DNA of 64,000 nt. Origin: Chitinimonas taiwanensis DSM 18899. Its GTDB lineage: Bacteria > Pseudomonadota > Gammaproteobacteria > Burkholderiales > Chitinimonadaceae. This document shows, piece by piece, positions 32,562 through 41,868 of this stretch. The notes beneath the pieces were generated by a model. The model worked only from the letters and a program-made list of their open reading frames with translations, was not told where the DNA came from and ran no database searches. The DNA is taken from assembly GCF_900119825.1 (NCBI RefSeq), contig NZ_FPKR01000003.1, forward strand, positions 186,001-250,000, in the 5' to 3' direction. A program made the translations under genes and the position numbers. The stretch's first letter is position 1; each line of letters begins with the position of its first letter.

Positions 32562-35500
32562 TCAGGTCGGTGAACTGGTGGCCGCCACTACAGGCTTCGC
32601 CGGGCGCTTGAAGCGCTGGCCCAGCCAGATCAGCAGATCGTCCACATAGGTGAATACGACCGGGATGACCAGCAGGCTCAGCAGCGTCGAGGTCAGCAGA
32701 CCGCCGATCACCGCGATGGCCATCGGTGCGCGGAAGCTTGGGTCGGCGCCCAGGCCCATGGCAATCGGCAGCATGCCGGCCGCCATGGCGATGGTAGTCA
32801 TCAGAATCGGCCGCGCACGTTTGTGGCAGGCGTCCAGCAGCGCATCCCAGCGGTTCATGCCCTGCTCGCGCCGCGCCATCACCGCATATTCCACCAGCAG
32901 GATGGAGTTCTTGGTCACCACCCCCATCAGCATCAGCAAGCCGATGATGGGCGGCATGGAGAAGCTATTGCCAGTGATCAGCAAGGCCAGGAAGGCACCA
33001 CCCACGCTCAGCGGCAGGGCGGCCAGGATGGTGGCCGGCTGTAGGAAGTCGTGGAATAGCAGCACCAGCACGATATAGATGCACAGGATGCCAATCAGCA
33101 TGGCCAGGCCAAAGCTGCCGAACAGTTCGGCCATGCGTTCGGCATCGCCGGTGGCTAGCTGCTTGACGCCGGCCGGCAGCGACTTCAGCGCCGGCAGCGC
33201 ATTGGCCTCCTGCATGACCTCACCCATGCTACGGCCACCCAGCTCGACCTTGATGGTGGCCTGGCGCAAGCGGTCACGGCGGTCGATCTGGCTCGGGCCG
33301 CTGCCCATGCTGATCTCGGCCACGCTGGCCAGGCTGACTTCGCCCTGGGCGCCGGCAATGCGCAGCTGGCCCAGTGCATCCAGATCCTCGCGCGTCTGTG
33401 TATCCAGCCTTACCCGTACATCGATCTGACGTTGAGGCAGATTCAGTTTGCCCAGGCTGGCGCTGAAATCACCATAGGTGGCTACGCGCACCGCATTGGC
33501 CAGCGCGCTGCTGGTGACGCCAAGGTCGGCCGCGCGTGCATAGTCGGGCTTGATCTGGATTTCCGGTCTTTGCAAGCTGGCGCCCGAGCTGATCGAGCCT
33601 ATGCCCTTGAGCTGGCGCAGCTCGCGCTCCACCGACTTGCTGGCGCTTTCCAGCGCATCCGCATCGTCGCTCGCCAGGGTCAGCTGCAGGGATTCGCCGG
33701 TATTGCCGCCACCCACGGTGACCCGGGCGCCGGCCAGCGGCTGGAGTGCCGCACGGATGCGCGCTTCGATATCCGCCTGCTTGTAGCTGCGCTCGCTGCG
33801 TGGGGTCAGGTTCAGGGTCAGCGTGGCACTGCGCACATCGCTGCTGGTACTGGCCCCCATGCCGCTACCACTGCTGGCGGTGCCTACCGAGGCAAACACC
33901 TGCTTGACGTCTTTCAGCGGTGCGAGCAGCTGGCGTGCCTGCTCGGCCAGCTTGCGTGTGTCCTCCAGACGGCTGCCCGGCGCCAGCTCTAGACTGACCT
34001 GGGTCTGGCTCTGGTCGCTGGCTGGCACAAAGCCGGTGGGCAGCAGCGGCACCAGGCTCAGCGAGGCGACGAAGAACAGCGCGGCCGCCGTCATGGTGGC
34101 CTTGCGGTGGCGCATGCACCAGTTGACCCAACGCAGATAGCGCACCATTAGCGCACTGTCCTGTTCGGCGTGCTGGCTGGGCTTGAGCAGATAGGCGGCC
34201 ATCATCGGCGTCAGCAGTCGCGCCACCAGCAGCGAGGCCAGCACGGCCACCGCGGCGGTCATGCCGAACTGACGGAAGAACTTGCCCGGAATGCCGCCCA
34301 TAAAGGCGGTGGGTAGAAACACGGCCACCAGGGTCAGCGTGGTGGCGACCACGGCCAGACCGATCTCGTCGGCCGCCTCCATGGCGGCCTGGATCGGGCT
34401 CTTGCCCATGCGCAGGTGGCGCACGATGTTTTCCACTTCCACGATCGCATCGTCGACCAGGATGCCGATCACCAGGGCCAGCGACAGCAGGGTCAGCACA
34501 TTCAGGCTGAAGTCGAGGAAATACATGGCGGCGAAGGTGGGAATGATGGACAGCGGCAGCGCGGTGGCCGACACCAGCGTCGCGCGCCAGTCACGCAGGA
34601 ACCAGAACACCACCAGCACGGCCAGAATGGCGCCTTCCAGCAGCAGATGCATCGAGCCTTGGTAGTTGTCCTCGATCGGCGCGACGGTGTTATAGGCCTC
34701 GCTGAACTGCACCAGCGGATAACGCTGCTGCAGGCTGGCCACGCTGGCGCGCACCGCTTCGGCTACCGCTACCTCGCTGCTGCCCTTGACCTTGGTGATC
34801 TGGAAACCGATCACCGGCTTGCCATCGAGCAAGGCGAAGCTGGTGCGTTCGGCATGGCTGTCACTGACCGTGGCCAGGCTGTCCAGCCGTACATGGCGAC
34901 CATCGCCGAGTGGGATCGGCAGCGCGGCGATCTCCGCCACACTGCCCACCGCGCCCAGCGTGCGCAGCGACTGGGTCTGACCGCCCAGACGGCCTTCGCC
35001 ACCCGAAGCATCCTGCTGCACGGCCTTCAGCTGGCCGGCCACGGTGGCGGTGCTGATGCCCAGGCCGCTGAGCTTGGCCGGGTCGAGCGCCACCAGCACC
35101 TCGCGGTCCACGCCACCCAGGCGGGCAAGCTTGCCCACGCCCTTGGTGGACAGCAGCGCCTTGCTCACCTCATTGTCGACAAACCAGGACAGCGCCTCCT
35201 CGTCCATGCGGCTGGACTGCACCGTATAGGTGAGGATGGGGTTGCCGCTGGTGGTGACCTTGGACACCGTGGGCGCCTCCATCTCGGCCGGCAGCTGGCC
35301 GCGCACCGAGTCGACCGCATTGCGCACCTGGTTCAGTGCTTCCTCGCTGTCCTTCTCCAGCTCGAACTGCACGCTGATATTGACCGCACCATCGGTGATG
35401 GTGGTCGTGATGTGCTCGACGCCACCCAGCGAGGCCAGCTGGTCCTCGATCTTGCGCGCCACCTCGGTCTCCAGCTGGGCGGGCGCGGCCCCCTCCAGCG

Positions 35501-35648
35501 AAGCCGAGACGGTGACGGTGGGGAAGTCCATATCGGGAAAGTTCTGGATGCCCAGCTGCTTCAGCCCGATCAGGCCCATCAGGGTCAGCACCACGAAGAG
35601 CAGGATGGCCGGCACCGGCTTGCGGATGGCCCAGGCGGAGATATTCAT
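32562..35648 (-). CDS. RND efflux pump, inner-membrane permease
   Basis: A 1028-residue AcrB/MexB-class proton antiporter that exports drugs or other small molecules. The start MNISAWAIRKPVPAILLFVVLTLMGL is typical of the MdtB/MexK-type branch. Proton-relay Asp pair is in GILVDDAIVEVENI, and the C-terminal repeat shows LMLMGVVTKNSILLVEYA. Twelve membrane helices and two large periplasmic loops are apparent. Its ATG overlaps the adaptor stop by four bases. Third gene of an outer-membrane factor - adaptor - pump operon. Confidence 0.95.
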   Translation of the reverse strand: MNISAWAIRKPVPAILLFVVLTLMGLIGLKQLGIQNFPDMDFPTVTVSASLEGAAPAQLETEVARKIEDQLASLGGVEHITTTITDGAVNISVQFELEKDSEEALNQVRNAVDSVRGQLPAEMEAPTVSKVTTSGNPILTYTVQSSRMDEEALSWFVDNEVSKALLSTKGVGKLARLGGVDREVLVALDPAKLSGLGISTATVAGQLKAVQQDASGGEGRLGGQTQSLRTLGAVGSVAEIAALPIPLGDGRHVRLDSLATVSDSHAERTSFALLDGKPVIGFQITKVKGSSEVAVAEAVRASVASLQQRYPLVQFSEAYNTVAPIEDNYQGSMHLLLEGAILAVLVVFWFLRDWRATLVSATALPLSIIPTFAAMYFLDFSLNVLTLLSLALVIGILVDDAIVEVENIVRHLRMGKSPIQAAMEAADEIGLAVVATTLTLVAVFLPTAFMGGIPGKFFRQFGMTAAVAVLASLLVARLLTPMMAAYLLKPSQHAEQDSALMVRYLRWVNWCMRHRKATMTAAALFFVASLSLVPLLPTGFVPASDQSQTQVSLELAPGSRLEDTRKLAEQARQLLAPLKDVKQVFASVGTASSGSGMGASTSSDVRSATLTLNLTPRSERSYKQADIEARIRAALQPLAGARVTVGGGNTGESLQLTLASDDADALESASKSVERELRQLKGIGSISSGASLQRPEIQIKPDYARAADLGVTSSALANAVRVATYGDFSASLGKLNLPQRQIDVRVRLDTQTREDLDALGQLRIAGAQGEVSLASVAEISMGSGPSQIDRRDRLRQATIKVELGGRSMGEVMQEANALPALKSLPAGVKQLATGDAERMAELFGSFGLAMLIGILCIYIVLVLLFHDFLQPATILAALPLSVGGAFLALLITGNSFSMPPIIGLLMLMGVVTKNSILLVEYAVMARREQGMNRWDALLDACHKRARPILMTTIAMAAGMLPIAMGLGADPSFRAPMAIAVIGGLLTSTLLSLLVIPVVFTYVDDLLIWLGQRFKRPAKPVVAATSSPT

Positions 35649-36757
35649 GCGGCCTCCTTGCCGGCCGCGGCCAGGCGTACCGTGTCGCCATCGCTGAGGA
35701 AGGCACCGCCGCTGCGTACCAGGTGGGCCTTGGCCGCCACGCCGCTGACAATCTCGATGCGGCTGTCCTGGCTGCGGCCGGTCTGCACCTGGCGCTGGAT
35801 CACCTTGCCTTGCGCGTCGACTTCAAACACATAGCTATGCCCATCACGCACCGTGACGGCGCTGGACGGCACGGTCAGCGCCGCCTGCTCGCCCAGCGCG
35901 ATGCTGCCGCGCGCATACATGCCGGCACGGGCCTTGGGGTGGGCTTCCAGCGCCAGATAGGCCAGCGCATGGCGGGTGTTGCTGCTCAGCGTGGGCGCCA
36001 CCAGGCGCAGCGTGCCGCGCACCGTGTCGCCGCCAGGCAGGCTGATCTGGCCGTGCAGGCCGGGCTTGAGGCGTGCCAGCTGCTCCGCGCTCAGCTCGGC
36101 CTGCCATTCCAGCTTGCCCTGGCGCACCAGCCGGAACAGCTCGGTGCCGCTGCTGACCACCGCGCCGAGCACCGCGCTGCGGCTGCTGACAACGCCGTCG
36201 TCCACGGCCACGATGCGCGTTTGCGCCAGCTTGATGCGCGCGCTGGCCAGGGCGGCCTCGCTGGCGGCCAGGCTGGCTTCGGCGCTGGCGGCGCTCAGCT
36301 GGTATTGCTCGATCTGCTGATTGGACAGCGCGCCGCTCTCGCGCACGGCCTCACCACGGCGCGCATTGGCCTGGGCCTCCTGCAAGCTGGCGCGCGCCTG
36401 GGCCACATTGGCTTCGGCCTGGCGCAGCTCGGCCCCTAGGGTAGCGCTGGCTAGTTCGGCCAAGAGCTGGCCGCGCTTCACCTGGCTGCCCACGTCGGCA
36501 TGCAGGGCCACGATGCGCAAGCCGCCGGTTTCGGCGCTGATGCTGGCTTCCTGCCAGGGCGCCAGCGCGCCGCTTGCTTGCAGGGTCTGCGGCCAGCGTG
36601 CCTGGCTGGGCTGCACCAGTTCCACTGTCAGGGCGGCTTGTTCGGCTGGGGCTGCTGCGGGTGCCGCCTGGGCCTGCTTGCTGAGCAGCGCGGCCAGGCC
36701 GCCCGCCATGCCCAATAGGGCCACGGCCAGTGCGATAGTGCGAATAGGGTATTTCAT
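35645..36757 (-). CDS. RND efflux periplasmic adaptor (membrane fusion protein)
   Basis: A 370-residue protein with an N-terminal membrane or signal segment (IRTIALAVALLGMAGGLAALL). A biotinyl-lipoyl half-motif (ETGGLRIVALHADVGSQVKRGQLLAELA) follows. An alpha-helical hairpin of Ala-rich heptads (residues about 110-190) comes next, then the second lipoyl half and beta-barrel (RIVAVDDGVVSSRSAVLGAVVSSG). It bridges the pump and the outer-membrane channel. Overlaps both neighbours by four bases (ATGA), so translational coupling is likely. The long upstream ORF in the same frame is not coding. Confidence 0.93.
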   Translation of the reverse strand: MKYPIRTIALAVALLGMAGGLAALLSKQAQAAPAAAPAEQAALTVELVQPSQARWPQTLQASGALAPWQEASISAETGGLRIVALHADVGSQVKRGQLLAELASATLGAELRQAEANVAQARASLQEAQANARRGEAVRESGALSNQQIEQYQLSAASAEASLAASEAALASARIKLAQTRIVAVDDGVVSSRSAVLGAVVSSGTELFRLVRQGKLEWQAELSAEQLARLKPGLHGQISLPGGDTVRGTLRLVAPTLSSNTRHALAYLALEAHPKARAGMYARGSIALGEQAALTVPSSAVTVRDGHSYVFEVDAQGKVIQRQVQTGRSQDSRIEIVSGVAAKAHLVRSGGAFLSDGDTVRLAAAGKEAA

Positions 36758-38184
36758 CGTGAGTCTCCGGAAGACGGGGTAGCGCTGGTCTGCCAGCCGC
36801 CGCCCAGGGCTTTGTAAAGGGCAATCCCGTACAGCACGCGGTCGCGCTGCACGCCGATCAGGTTCTGCTCGGCGCTCAAGGCGTCGCGGCGGCTTTGTTC
36901 CAGGCTCAGCAGGCTGCTGCCGCCCGCGCGCCATAGCTGTTCGCTGGCGCTGAAGTAACGCCGGTAGCCGGTCGCGCTTTGCGCGACATCGGTCACGCGT
37001 GCATTGGCGCTGGCGAGGCGCACCAGCGCCTGCTCGACCTCCTTGACCGCATCGCGCACCGCCTGCTGATAGCTGGCCAGGCTGCTGGCATAGCTGGCCT
37101 GGGCCGAGCGCACGGCGGCCTTGCCGGCGCCGCCATCGAACAGCGGCAGGCTCAGCGAGGGGCCGAAGGACCACGGCGCGGTTTCGCTGGCCTGGCCGCC
37201 ACTGTGCACGCGGCTCAAGGACACCGAGCCCAGCAGGGACAGGCGTGGATAACGATTGGCCTCGGCTTGACCGATCTCGGCGCTGGCGGCTGCCAGGCTG
37301 CGTTCGGCGGCAACCAGGTCGGGGCGCTGACTGAGCAACTGCACCGGTACGCTGCTCACGCTGAGTTCGGCCGGCTGCGGCAGGGGCGTGACCTCCTGGC
37401 CCAGTTGGGTGCGCAGCGCTGCTTCGCTCAGGCCGGTCAGGGCGACCAGGGCCTTGATGTTCAGATCGCACTCGGCCCGCTGCTGGGTCAGGCTAGCGGC
37501 CGCGCTGGCCACGCTGGCCTGGGCCAGGTCGGCATCGGCCGGCGCACTCAGGCCGGCGCTGACGGCACTGGCCGTGCTGCGCGCGGTCTGCTGCAGCGAG
37601 ACCAGATGGGCGCTGTCGCTGGCGCTGAGCAGCTGACAGGCGCGGTACTGCACATATTCGCTGGCCACCTCGGCCGCCAGCGAGACACGTGCCTCGTGCC
37701 AGTCTGCCTCGCTGGCAGCGCTGCGCGCGTCGGCGGCTTCCTGCTGGCGGCGTAGCGCGCCGAACAGGTCAATCTCCCAGCTGGCGTCGAGTGCGCCGAG
37801 GCGGGTGTTGCTAACGGTATGGCTGTCAGCCTTGGCTGTGCCGCTGCGGCTGGCCTTGGCACTGACGTTCAGGCTGGGCAGTGCGTTGGCGGCGCTGCTG
37901 TCCTGGCTGGCGCGTGCACTGGCGATGGCGGCGGCGGCCTTGGCGAGGCTGGGGCTATCGGCCTCAGCGGCGGCCAAGAGCGCGCTCAGCGTGGGGTCAT
38001 TGAAACTCTGCCACCAGTTCAGCAGGCTGGTGGTGCTGCCCTGGTGGGGCAGGGCGGCTTGCCAGCTGTCGGCCAGCTGGGGCTGCGGTGGCTGATAGTC
38101 GGGGCCGAGGCTGGCGCAGCCGGCCAGGGCCAGGACACCGAGCAGGCTGGTGAGGCGGGGTAGGAAAGGGGGCATCGCGGACAT
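36754..38184 (-). CDS. Outer-membrane efflux lipoprotein, NodT/OprM-type
   Basis: A 476-residue channel subunit. A lipoprotein signal with lipobox LAGC is near residue 22 (VLALAGCASLGPDYQPP). Two OEP repeats follow, each a helix-rich domain: SLLNWWQSFNDPTLSALLAAAEA and LLSQRPDLVAAERSLAAASAEIGQAEANRYPRL. First gene of the operon, transcribed divergently from the CpxRA-like genes. Envelope-stress control is suggested by direct repeats in the shared promoter. Confidence 0.93.
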   Translation of the reverse strand: MSAMPPFLPRLTSLLGVLALAGCASLGPDYQPPQPQLADSWQAALPHQGSTTSLLNWWQSFNDPTLSALLAAAEADSPSLAKAAAAIASARASQDSSAANALPSLNVSAKASRSGTAKADSHTVSNTRLGALDASWEIDLFGALRRQQEAADARSAASEADWHEARVSLAAEVASEYVQYRACQLLSASDSAHLVSLQQTARSTASAVSAGLSAPADADLAQASVASAAASLTQQRAECDLNIKALVALTGLSEAALRTQLGQEVTPLPQPAELSVSSVPVQLLSQRPDLVAAERSLAAASAEIGQAEANRYPRLSLLGSVSLSRVHSGGQASETAPWSFGPSLSLPLFDGGAGKAAVRSAQASYASSLASYQQAVRDAVKEVEQALVRLASANARVTDVAQSATGYRRYFSASEQLWRAGGSSLLSLEQSRRDALSAEQNLIGVQRDRVLYGIALYKALGGGWQTSATPSSGDSR

Positions 38185-38221
38185 CCGGTATGGGGCTGAC
38201 CGTATGCTCGCCGCAGGACGG

Positions 38222-38236
38222 GTTAAGTGCTGTTAA
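38222..38236. promoter_or_regulatory. Degenerate CpxR-like direct repeat
   Basis: GTTAA-N5-GTTAA, one base off per half from the CpxR box GTAAA-N5-GTAAA. Closest of the three repeats to the efflux operon. Confidence 0.5.
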
Positions 38237-38242
38237 GCCCAG

Positions 38243-38257
38243 GTAAAGAAGCGTAAA
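38243..38257. promoter_or_regulatory. Perfect CpxR-box-like repeat
   Basis: GTAAA-GAAGC-GTAAA matches the Enterobacterial CpxR consensus exactly. It lies between the efflux operon and the two-component genes. Confidence 0.72.
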
Positions 38258-38295
38258 GAGGGGCGGGGTCAAGGCTGGCTGCGGGCTGGCCGACT

Positions 38296-38310
38296 GTAAA
38301 GACGGGTAAA
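38296..38310. promoter_or_regulatory. Second perfect CpxR-box-like repeat
   Basis: GTAAA-GACGG-GTAAA, 53 bases from the first perfect copy and about 65 bases upstream of the response-regulator ATG, so suited to autoregulation. Confidence 0.72.
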
Positions 38311-38374
38311 GATGCGCGGCCGGCGCGCGGGCCGCGGCTATCATGCAGCGAGATGAACCCTTGCTGCCCCGACC

Positions 38375-39064
38375 ATGACCCGCGTGCTTCTGGTGGACGA
38401 CGATGCCGAACTCAGCGCCATGCTGAGCGAATACCTGGAACAGGAAGGCCTGAGCACGCATGCCGTGTATGACGGCGAGGCCGGTGTGCGCGAGGCGCTG
38501 AGTGGCCGCTACGATATCGCGGTGCTGGATGTGATGATGCCGCGCCTGAACGGGGTGGAGGCCCTGCGGCAGATACGCGCGCACAGCCGCATGCCGGTGC
38601 TGATGCTGACCGCGCGCGGTGACGATATCGACCGCATCCTCGGCTTGGAGCTGGGCGCGGACGACTATGTGCCCAAGCCCTGTTCGCCGCGCGAACTGGT
38701 GGCGCGCCTGCGCGCGATTCTGCGTCGTGGTGTGGTGGCCGAGGTGCAGCCGGCGGAAAGCGAGCGGCTCAGTCTTGGTCATTTACAGCTGTGGCCGGCG
38801 CGCCTGGCGGCCGAATGGCGCGGCCAGCCGCTGAGCCTGACCGGGGCGGAATTCCGCCTACTGGAAGTGCTGGCGCGCCAGGCCGGCCAGGTGGTCAGCA
38901 AGGCCGCCCTGTCCGAGCGCGGTCTGGGGCGGCCGCTGGCGCGCTTTGACCGCAGCATCGATGTACATATCAGCAGCATCCGCCAGAAGCTGGGCAGCAC
39001 TGCCGATGGCCGCGCCTGGATACAGACGCTGCGCGGCCAGGGCTATCTGCTGATCAAGGACTAA
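38375..39064 (+). CDS. CpxR-like OmpR-family response regulator
   Basis: A 229-residue protein. Receiver domain: acidic DDD at 8-10, phospho-acceptor Asp52 (VLDVMMPRLNG) and Lys in VPKPCSPREL. The DNA-binding winged helix starts near 140 (LTGAEFRLLEVLARQAGQVVSKAALSERGLGR) and ends RGQGYLLIKD. CpxR-like by the RGLGRPL-type hinge and by the GTAAA repeats in its promoter. It is followed two bases later by its kinase. The name CpxR is inferred, not proven. Confidence 0.92.
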   Translation: MTRVLLVDDDAELSAMLSEYLEQEGLSTHAVYDGEAGVREALSGRYDIAVLDVMMPRLNGVEALRQIRAHSRMPVLMLTARGDDIDRILGLELGADDYVPKPCSPRELVARLRAILRRGVVAEVQPAESERLSLGHLQLWPARLAAEWRGQPLSLTGAEFRLLEVLARQAGQVVSKAALSERGLGRPLARFDRSIDVHISSIRQKLGSTADGRAWIQTLRGQGYLLIKD

Positions 39065-39066
39065 GC

Positions 39067-40401
39067 ATGGGGCGCCTGTTTTGGAAATTCTTCGCCGCCT
39101 TCTGGCTGGCCCTGATGTTGACCATTGTGATGGCGATTAGCGCCGCATGGCTGCTGCGCTATTTCCACCCACCCGAGCAGCGCAGCTACGAGGCGGAAAG
39201 GCTGAGCCTGATGCTGCGCAGCGCGGCCAGCGTGCTGGCCAGCGGCGATGAGGCCGGCACCCAGGCGATGTTGCGCGACTGGCAGGCACGCCAGCTGCAG
39301 CCCACGCTGTATGTGATCGACGCGGCCGGACGTGAGCTGCTTGGGCGCAGCCTGCCGGCGCAGGAACTACGCGACCTGGCCGCCCGCGCCGCCCAGCCAC
39401 TGGGCGGGGTGCTCAGCGTGAGCGGCCGGCACGGCGCGCGTTACTGGGTGTTGGCCCGCGCCGACGATGCGGCCGCCCTGCTGGCCAATGCGCGTGGCAA
39501 GCCGCCGTCCATCTGGGTGCCGATCTCCGCTTCCATGCTGGTCAGCCTGGCCATCAGCGCCTTGCTGGCCTGGTACTTCGCCCAGCCGATACGCAGTCTG
39601 CGCTGGGCCATCCATACCGTGGCCGAGGGCCGCCTGGAAACCCGCGTGCTGCCGCGCATGGGCCGGCGCCGCGACGAGATTGCCGATCTGGGTCAGGACT
39701 TCGACCGCATGGCCCAGCAGCTGCAGCAGTTGGTCGGCGCGCAAAGCCGCCTGCTGCACGACGTCTCGCACGAGCTGCGCTCGCCACTGGCCCGTCTGCA
39801 GGCGGCCATTGGCCTGGCGCGCCAGCGCCCGGACAAGGTGGACAGCAGCTTGGAGCGCATCGAACGCGAGGCGCAGCGCCTGGACAGCCTGGTGGGCGAG
39901 CTCTTGACCCTGGCACGCCTTGAAGCCGGTTCGGCTGAGGTGGCGCGCGAGCGCATCGATCTGGTCGAGCTGGTGGCGGCGATTGCCGACGACGCACAGT
40001 TCGAGGCGCGCGCCAGCGGCCGCGAGGTAAGGCTGCAGGCCGAGGGGGAGTTCGTGGCCGAGGTGGGCGCGGAGCTCTTGTACCGTGCCTTCGAGAATGT
40101 GATTCGTAATGCGGTCAAATACACGGCGCCGGGCAGCACGGTGGATATCACCGTCCAGGCTTCGCCCAGCGCGCTGCAGGTAACGGTGGCTGACCGGGGG
40201 CCAGGCGTGGCCGAGGCTGAACTGGCGCGCATGTTCGAACCATTCCGACGCCTGGACGAGCGGCCGGGCGTGGCCGGCTTCGGTCTGGGCCTCGCCATCG
40301 CGCGGCGCGCCATCGAATCGCATGGCGGGCAGATCAGCGCCAGCCCTAGAGTGGGCGGCGGCCTGTGTATGACGCTGAGCCTGCCGGCCCAGCCCGCTTA
40401 G
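39067..40401 (+). CDS. CpxA-like sensor histidine kinase
   Basis: A 444-residue inner-membrane kinase. The first membrane helix (LALMLTIVMAISAAWLL) is followed by a periplasmic sensor of about 130 residues and a second helix (VPISASMLVSLAISALLAWYF). A HAMP domain and the phospho-acceptor His in LLHDVSHELRSPLARLQ come next. The ATPase has NVIRNAVKYTAPGST (N box), DRGPGVAEAEL (G1) and GFGLGLAIARRAI (G2). All kinase motifs are intact. It pairs with the upstream regulator. Confidence 0.92.
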   Translation: MGRLFWKFFAAFWLALMLTIVMAISAAWLLRYFHPPEQRSYEAERLSLMLRSAASVLASGDEAGTQAMLRDWQARQLQPTLYVIDAAGRELLGRSLPAQELRDLAARAAQPLGGVLSVSGRHGARYWVLARADDAAALLANARGKPPSIWVPISASMLVSLAISALLAWYFAQPIRSLRWAIHTVAEGRLETRVLPRMGRRRDEIADLGQDFDRMAQQLQQLVGAQSRLLHDVSHELRSPLARLQAAIGLARQRPDKVDSSLERIEREAQRLDSLVGELLTLARLEAGSAEVARERIDLVELVAAIADDAQFEARASGREVRLQAEGEFVAEVGAELLYRAFENVIRNAVKYTAPGSTVDITVQASPSALQVTVADRGPGVAEAELARMFEPFRRLDERPGVAGFGLGLAIARRAIESHGGQISASPRVGGGLCMTLSLPAQPA

Positions 40402-40438
40402 GGCTACACGATCTTGTGTGCCTGGGTGGGCAGTGGCC

Positions 40439-40924
40439 TTAGCCCTCGCCGTCCAGCTCGCCGGTTTCTGCCAGCTCGCGTATCCAGCGGATCGCATCCA
40501 CATCGGTATCGCGGTAGGCGTGCTTCACATAGTCGATCAGCTGCGCCTCCTCGGCGTTGTACTGGCCGTCTTCCAGCAGCGGGGTGTGGTAGCTGAAACG
40601 CACAAACAGTGCACCCTCGCTCGGTTCCTCGATCTGCATGTGCATGCTGCCGCCCTGGTGCTGCTCGCTCGGTGCGGTATCGAAATGCACGCTGTGCAGG
40701 TGTTCGAAACGCACATGGTCGCAGACCAGAAGATTGCCCAGCTGCATCTCGCGCTTGAGCCAACCCTCGCCGCGTTCGACGATGCGCACCGCCTCCACGC
40801 CCACCAGGAATTCACCTGGCCGTTCGACGCGCCGCAACAGGCCGCGCCACAGCTGTTGGCGGCTGAGTGGGGTCAGCATCGGGTCGGCGGGGTCATTGAT
40901 CTGGATAAGATGTTCGTAATGCAC
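40439..40924 (-). CDS. AtaL-like (DUF1857) START-fold protein
   Basis: About 161 residues. The family core HYEHLIQINDPADPMLTPLSRQQLWRGLLRRVERPGEFL starts right at the chosen GTG. It continues with MQLGNLLVCDHVRFE and FSYHTPLLEDGQYNAEEAQL. A longer form from a TTG at 40972 adds only an unlikely basic stretch. Members are small SRPBCC proteins of unknown ligand. AGGCAG precedes the GTG at about the right distance. It converges with the histidine-kinase gene. Confidence 0.75.
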   Translation of the reverse strand: MHYEHLIQINDPADPMLTPLSRQQLWRGLLRRVERPGEFLVGVEAVRIVERGEGWLKREMQLGNLLVCDHVRFEHLHSVHFDTAPSEQHQGGSMHMQIEEPSEGALFVRFSYHTPLLEDGQYNAEEAQLIDYVKHAYRDTDVDAIRWIRELAETGELDGEG

Positions 40925-41009
40925 GATGGTCTGCCTGCGAGGTGAGGCCCTGATTATAAGCGCGCGGGCCAACGGCTATAGTGGAGCATTCGGATAAGGA
41001 GAGCGCAGC

Positions 41010-41858
41010 ATGCGGCTGTGGTTGATTGCGTTGTTTGCGCTGTGCTGCCTGTGGCCGGCGCAGGCCAAGACTATCGTCTACCAGCGCCATCAGGCCAAGG
41101 AAGATCCACAGCTGCGTTATGTGACCGCGGTGCTCGAGTTGGCGATACGCGAGAGCGGCGTGGCTTACAGCCCGCGCATCAGCGCGCTGGTCATGGTGCA
41201 AAGCCGTGGCCTGGATGAGCTGCGCCGCAATACTGGTCTGATCGATTTGACCTGGACCATGACCAGCGCGCAGCGCGAACGTGAGGTGCTGCCTATCCGC
41301 ATCCCTATCGATCGTGGTCTGATCGGCTGGAGGGTAGCCTTGCTCAAGCAGCATCGCCTGGCCGATTTCGCGCGCATCGACAGTCTGCAGGCACTCAAGC
41401 GTTATCGTGCCGGCCAGATGCACGACTGGCCCGATACACCGATTCTGCGCAGCAATGGCCTGAAGGTGGACACCAGCGACCAGTACGAGAGCCTGTTCAA
41501 GATGCTGGCGGCCGGGCGCTTCGATTACTTTCCGCGCTCGCTGATCGAGGTACGCGAGGAGTGGCTGGCCCATGCCGAGATGGGCCTGGCAGTGGAGCCG
41601 ACGCTGCTGATCCGCTACCCGGCCGCGCTGTACTTCTTTGTCAGCAAGCAGAACCGCCAGCTGGCGGCCGATCTGGAGCGCGGGCTGAATAAGGCGGTGC
41701 GCGAGGGCAAGCTGCAGGCGCTGTTCGAGCAGCACTTTGGCAGCCTGCTGAAGGAATTGAATGTCAGCGGGCGGCGCGTGATCGAGCTGCGCAATCCGCT
41801 GTTGCCGCCACAAACCCCCCTGCAGCGCCCCGAACTCTGGTATCGGCCCGGCGAGTAG
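41010..41858 (+). CDS. Periplasmic substrate-binding-like protein (PBP2 type)
   Basis: A 282-residue protein with a signal peptide (MRLWLIALFALCCLWPAQA). A bilobed binding-protein fold follows. TGLIDLTWTMTSAQREREVLPIRIPID and YESLFKMLAAGRFDYFPRSLIEV are typical of orphan PBP2 proteins related to amino-acid binding proteins and to sensor-kinase input domains. No transporter is linked. AAGGAG before the ATG supports the start. Confidence 0.82.
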   Translation: MRLWLIALFALCCLWPAQAKTIVYQRHQAKEDPQLRYVTAVLELAIRESGVAYSPRISALVMVQSRGLDELRRNTGLIDLTWTMTSAQREREVLPIRIPIDRGLIGWRVALLKQHRLADFARIDSLQALKRYRAGQMHDWPDTPILRSNGLKVDTSDQYESLFKMLAAGRFDYFPRSLIEVREEWLAHAEMGLAVEPTLLIRYPAALYFFVSKQNRQLAADLERGLNKAVREGKLQALFEQHFGSLLKELNVSGRRVIELRNPLLPPQTPLQRPELWYRPGE

Positions 41859-41868
41859 TCTGCCTGGA

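Noticed and set aside
34416-35834. 472-residue plus-strand ORF over the RND pump gene
   Set aside because: Shadow frame in GC-rich DNA; the minus-strand RND protein is unmistakable.
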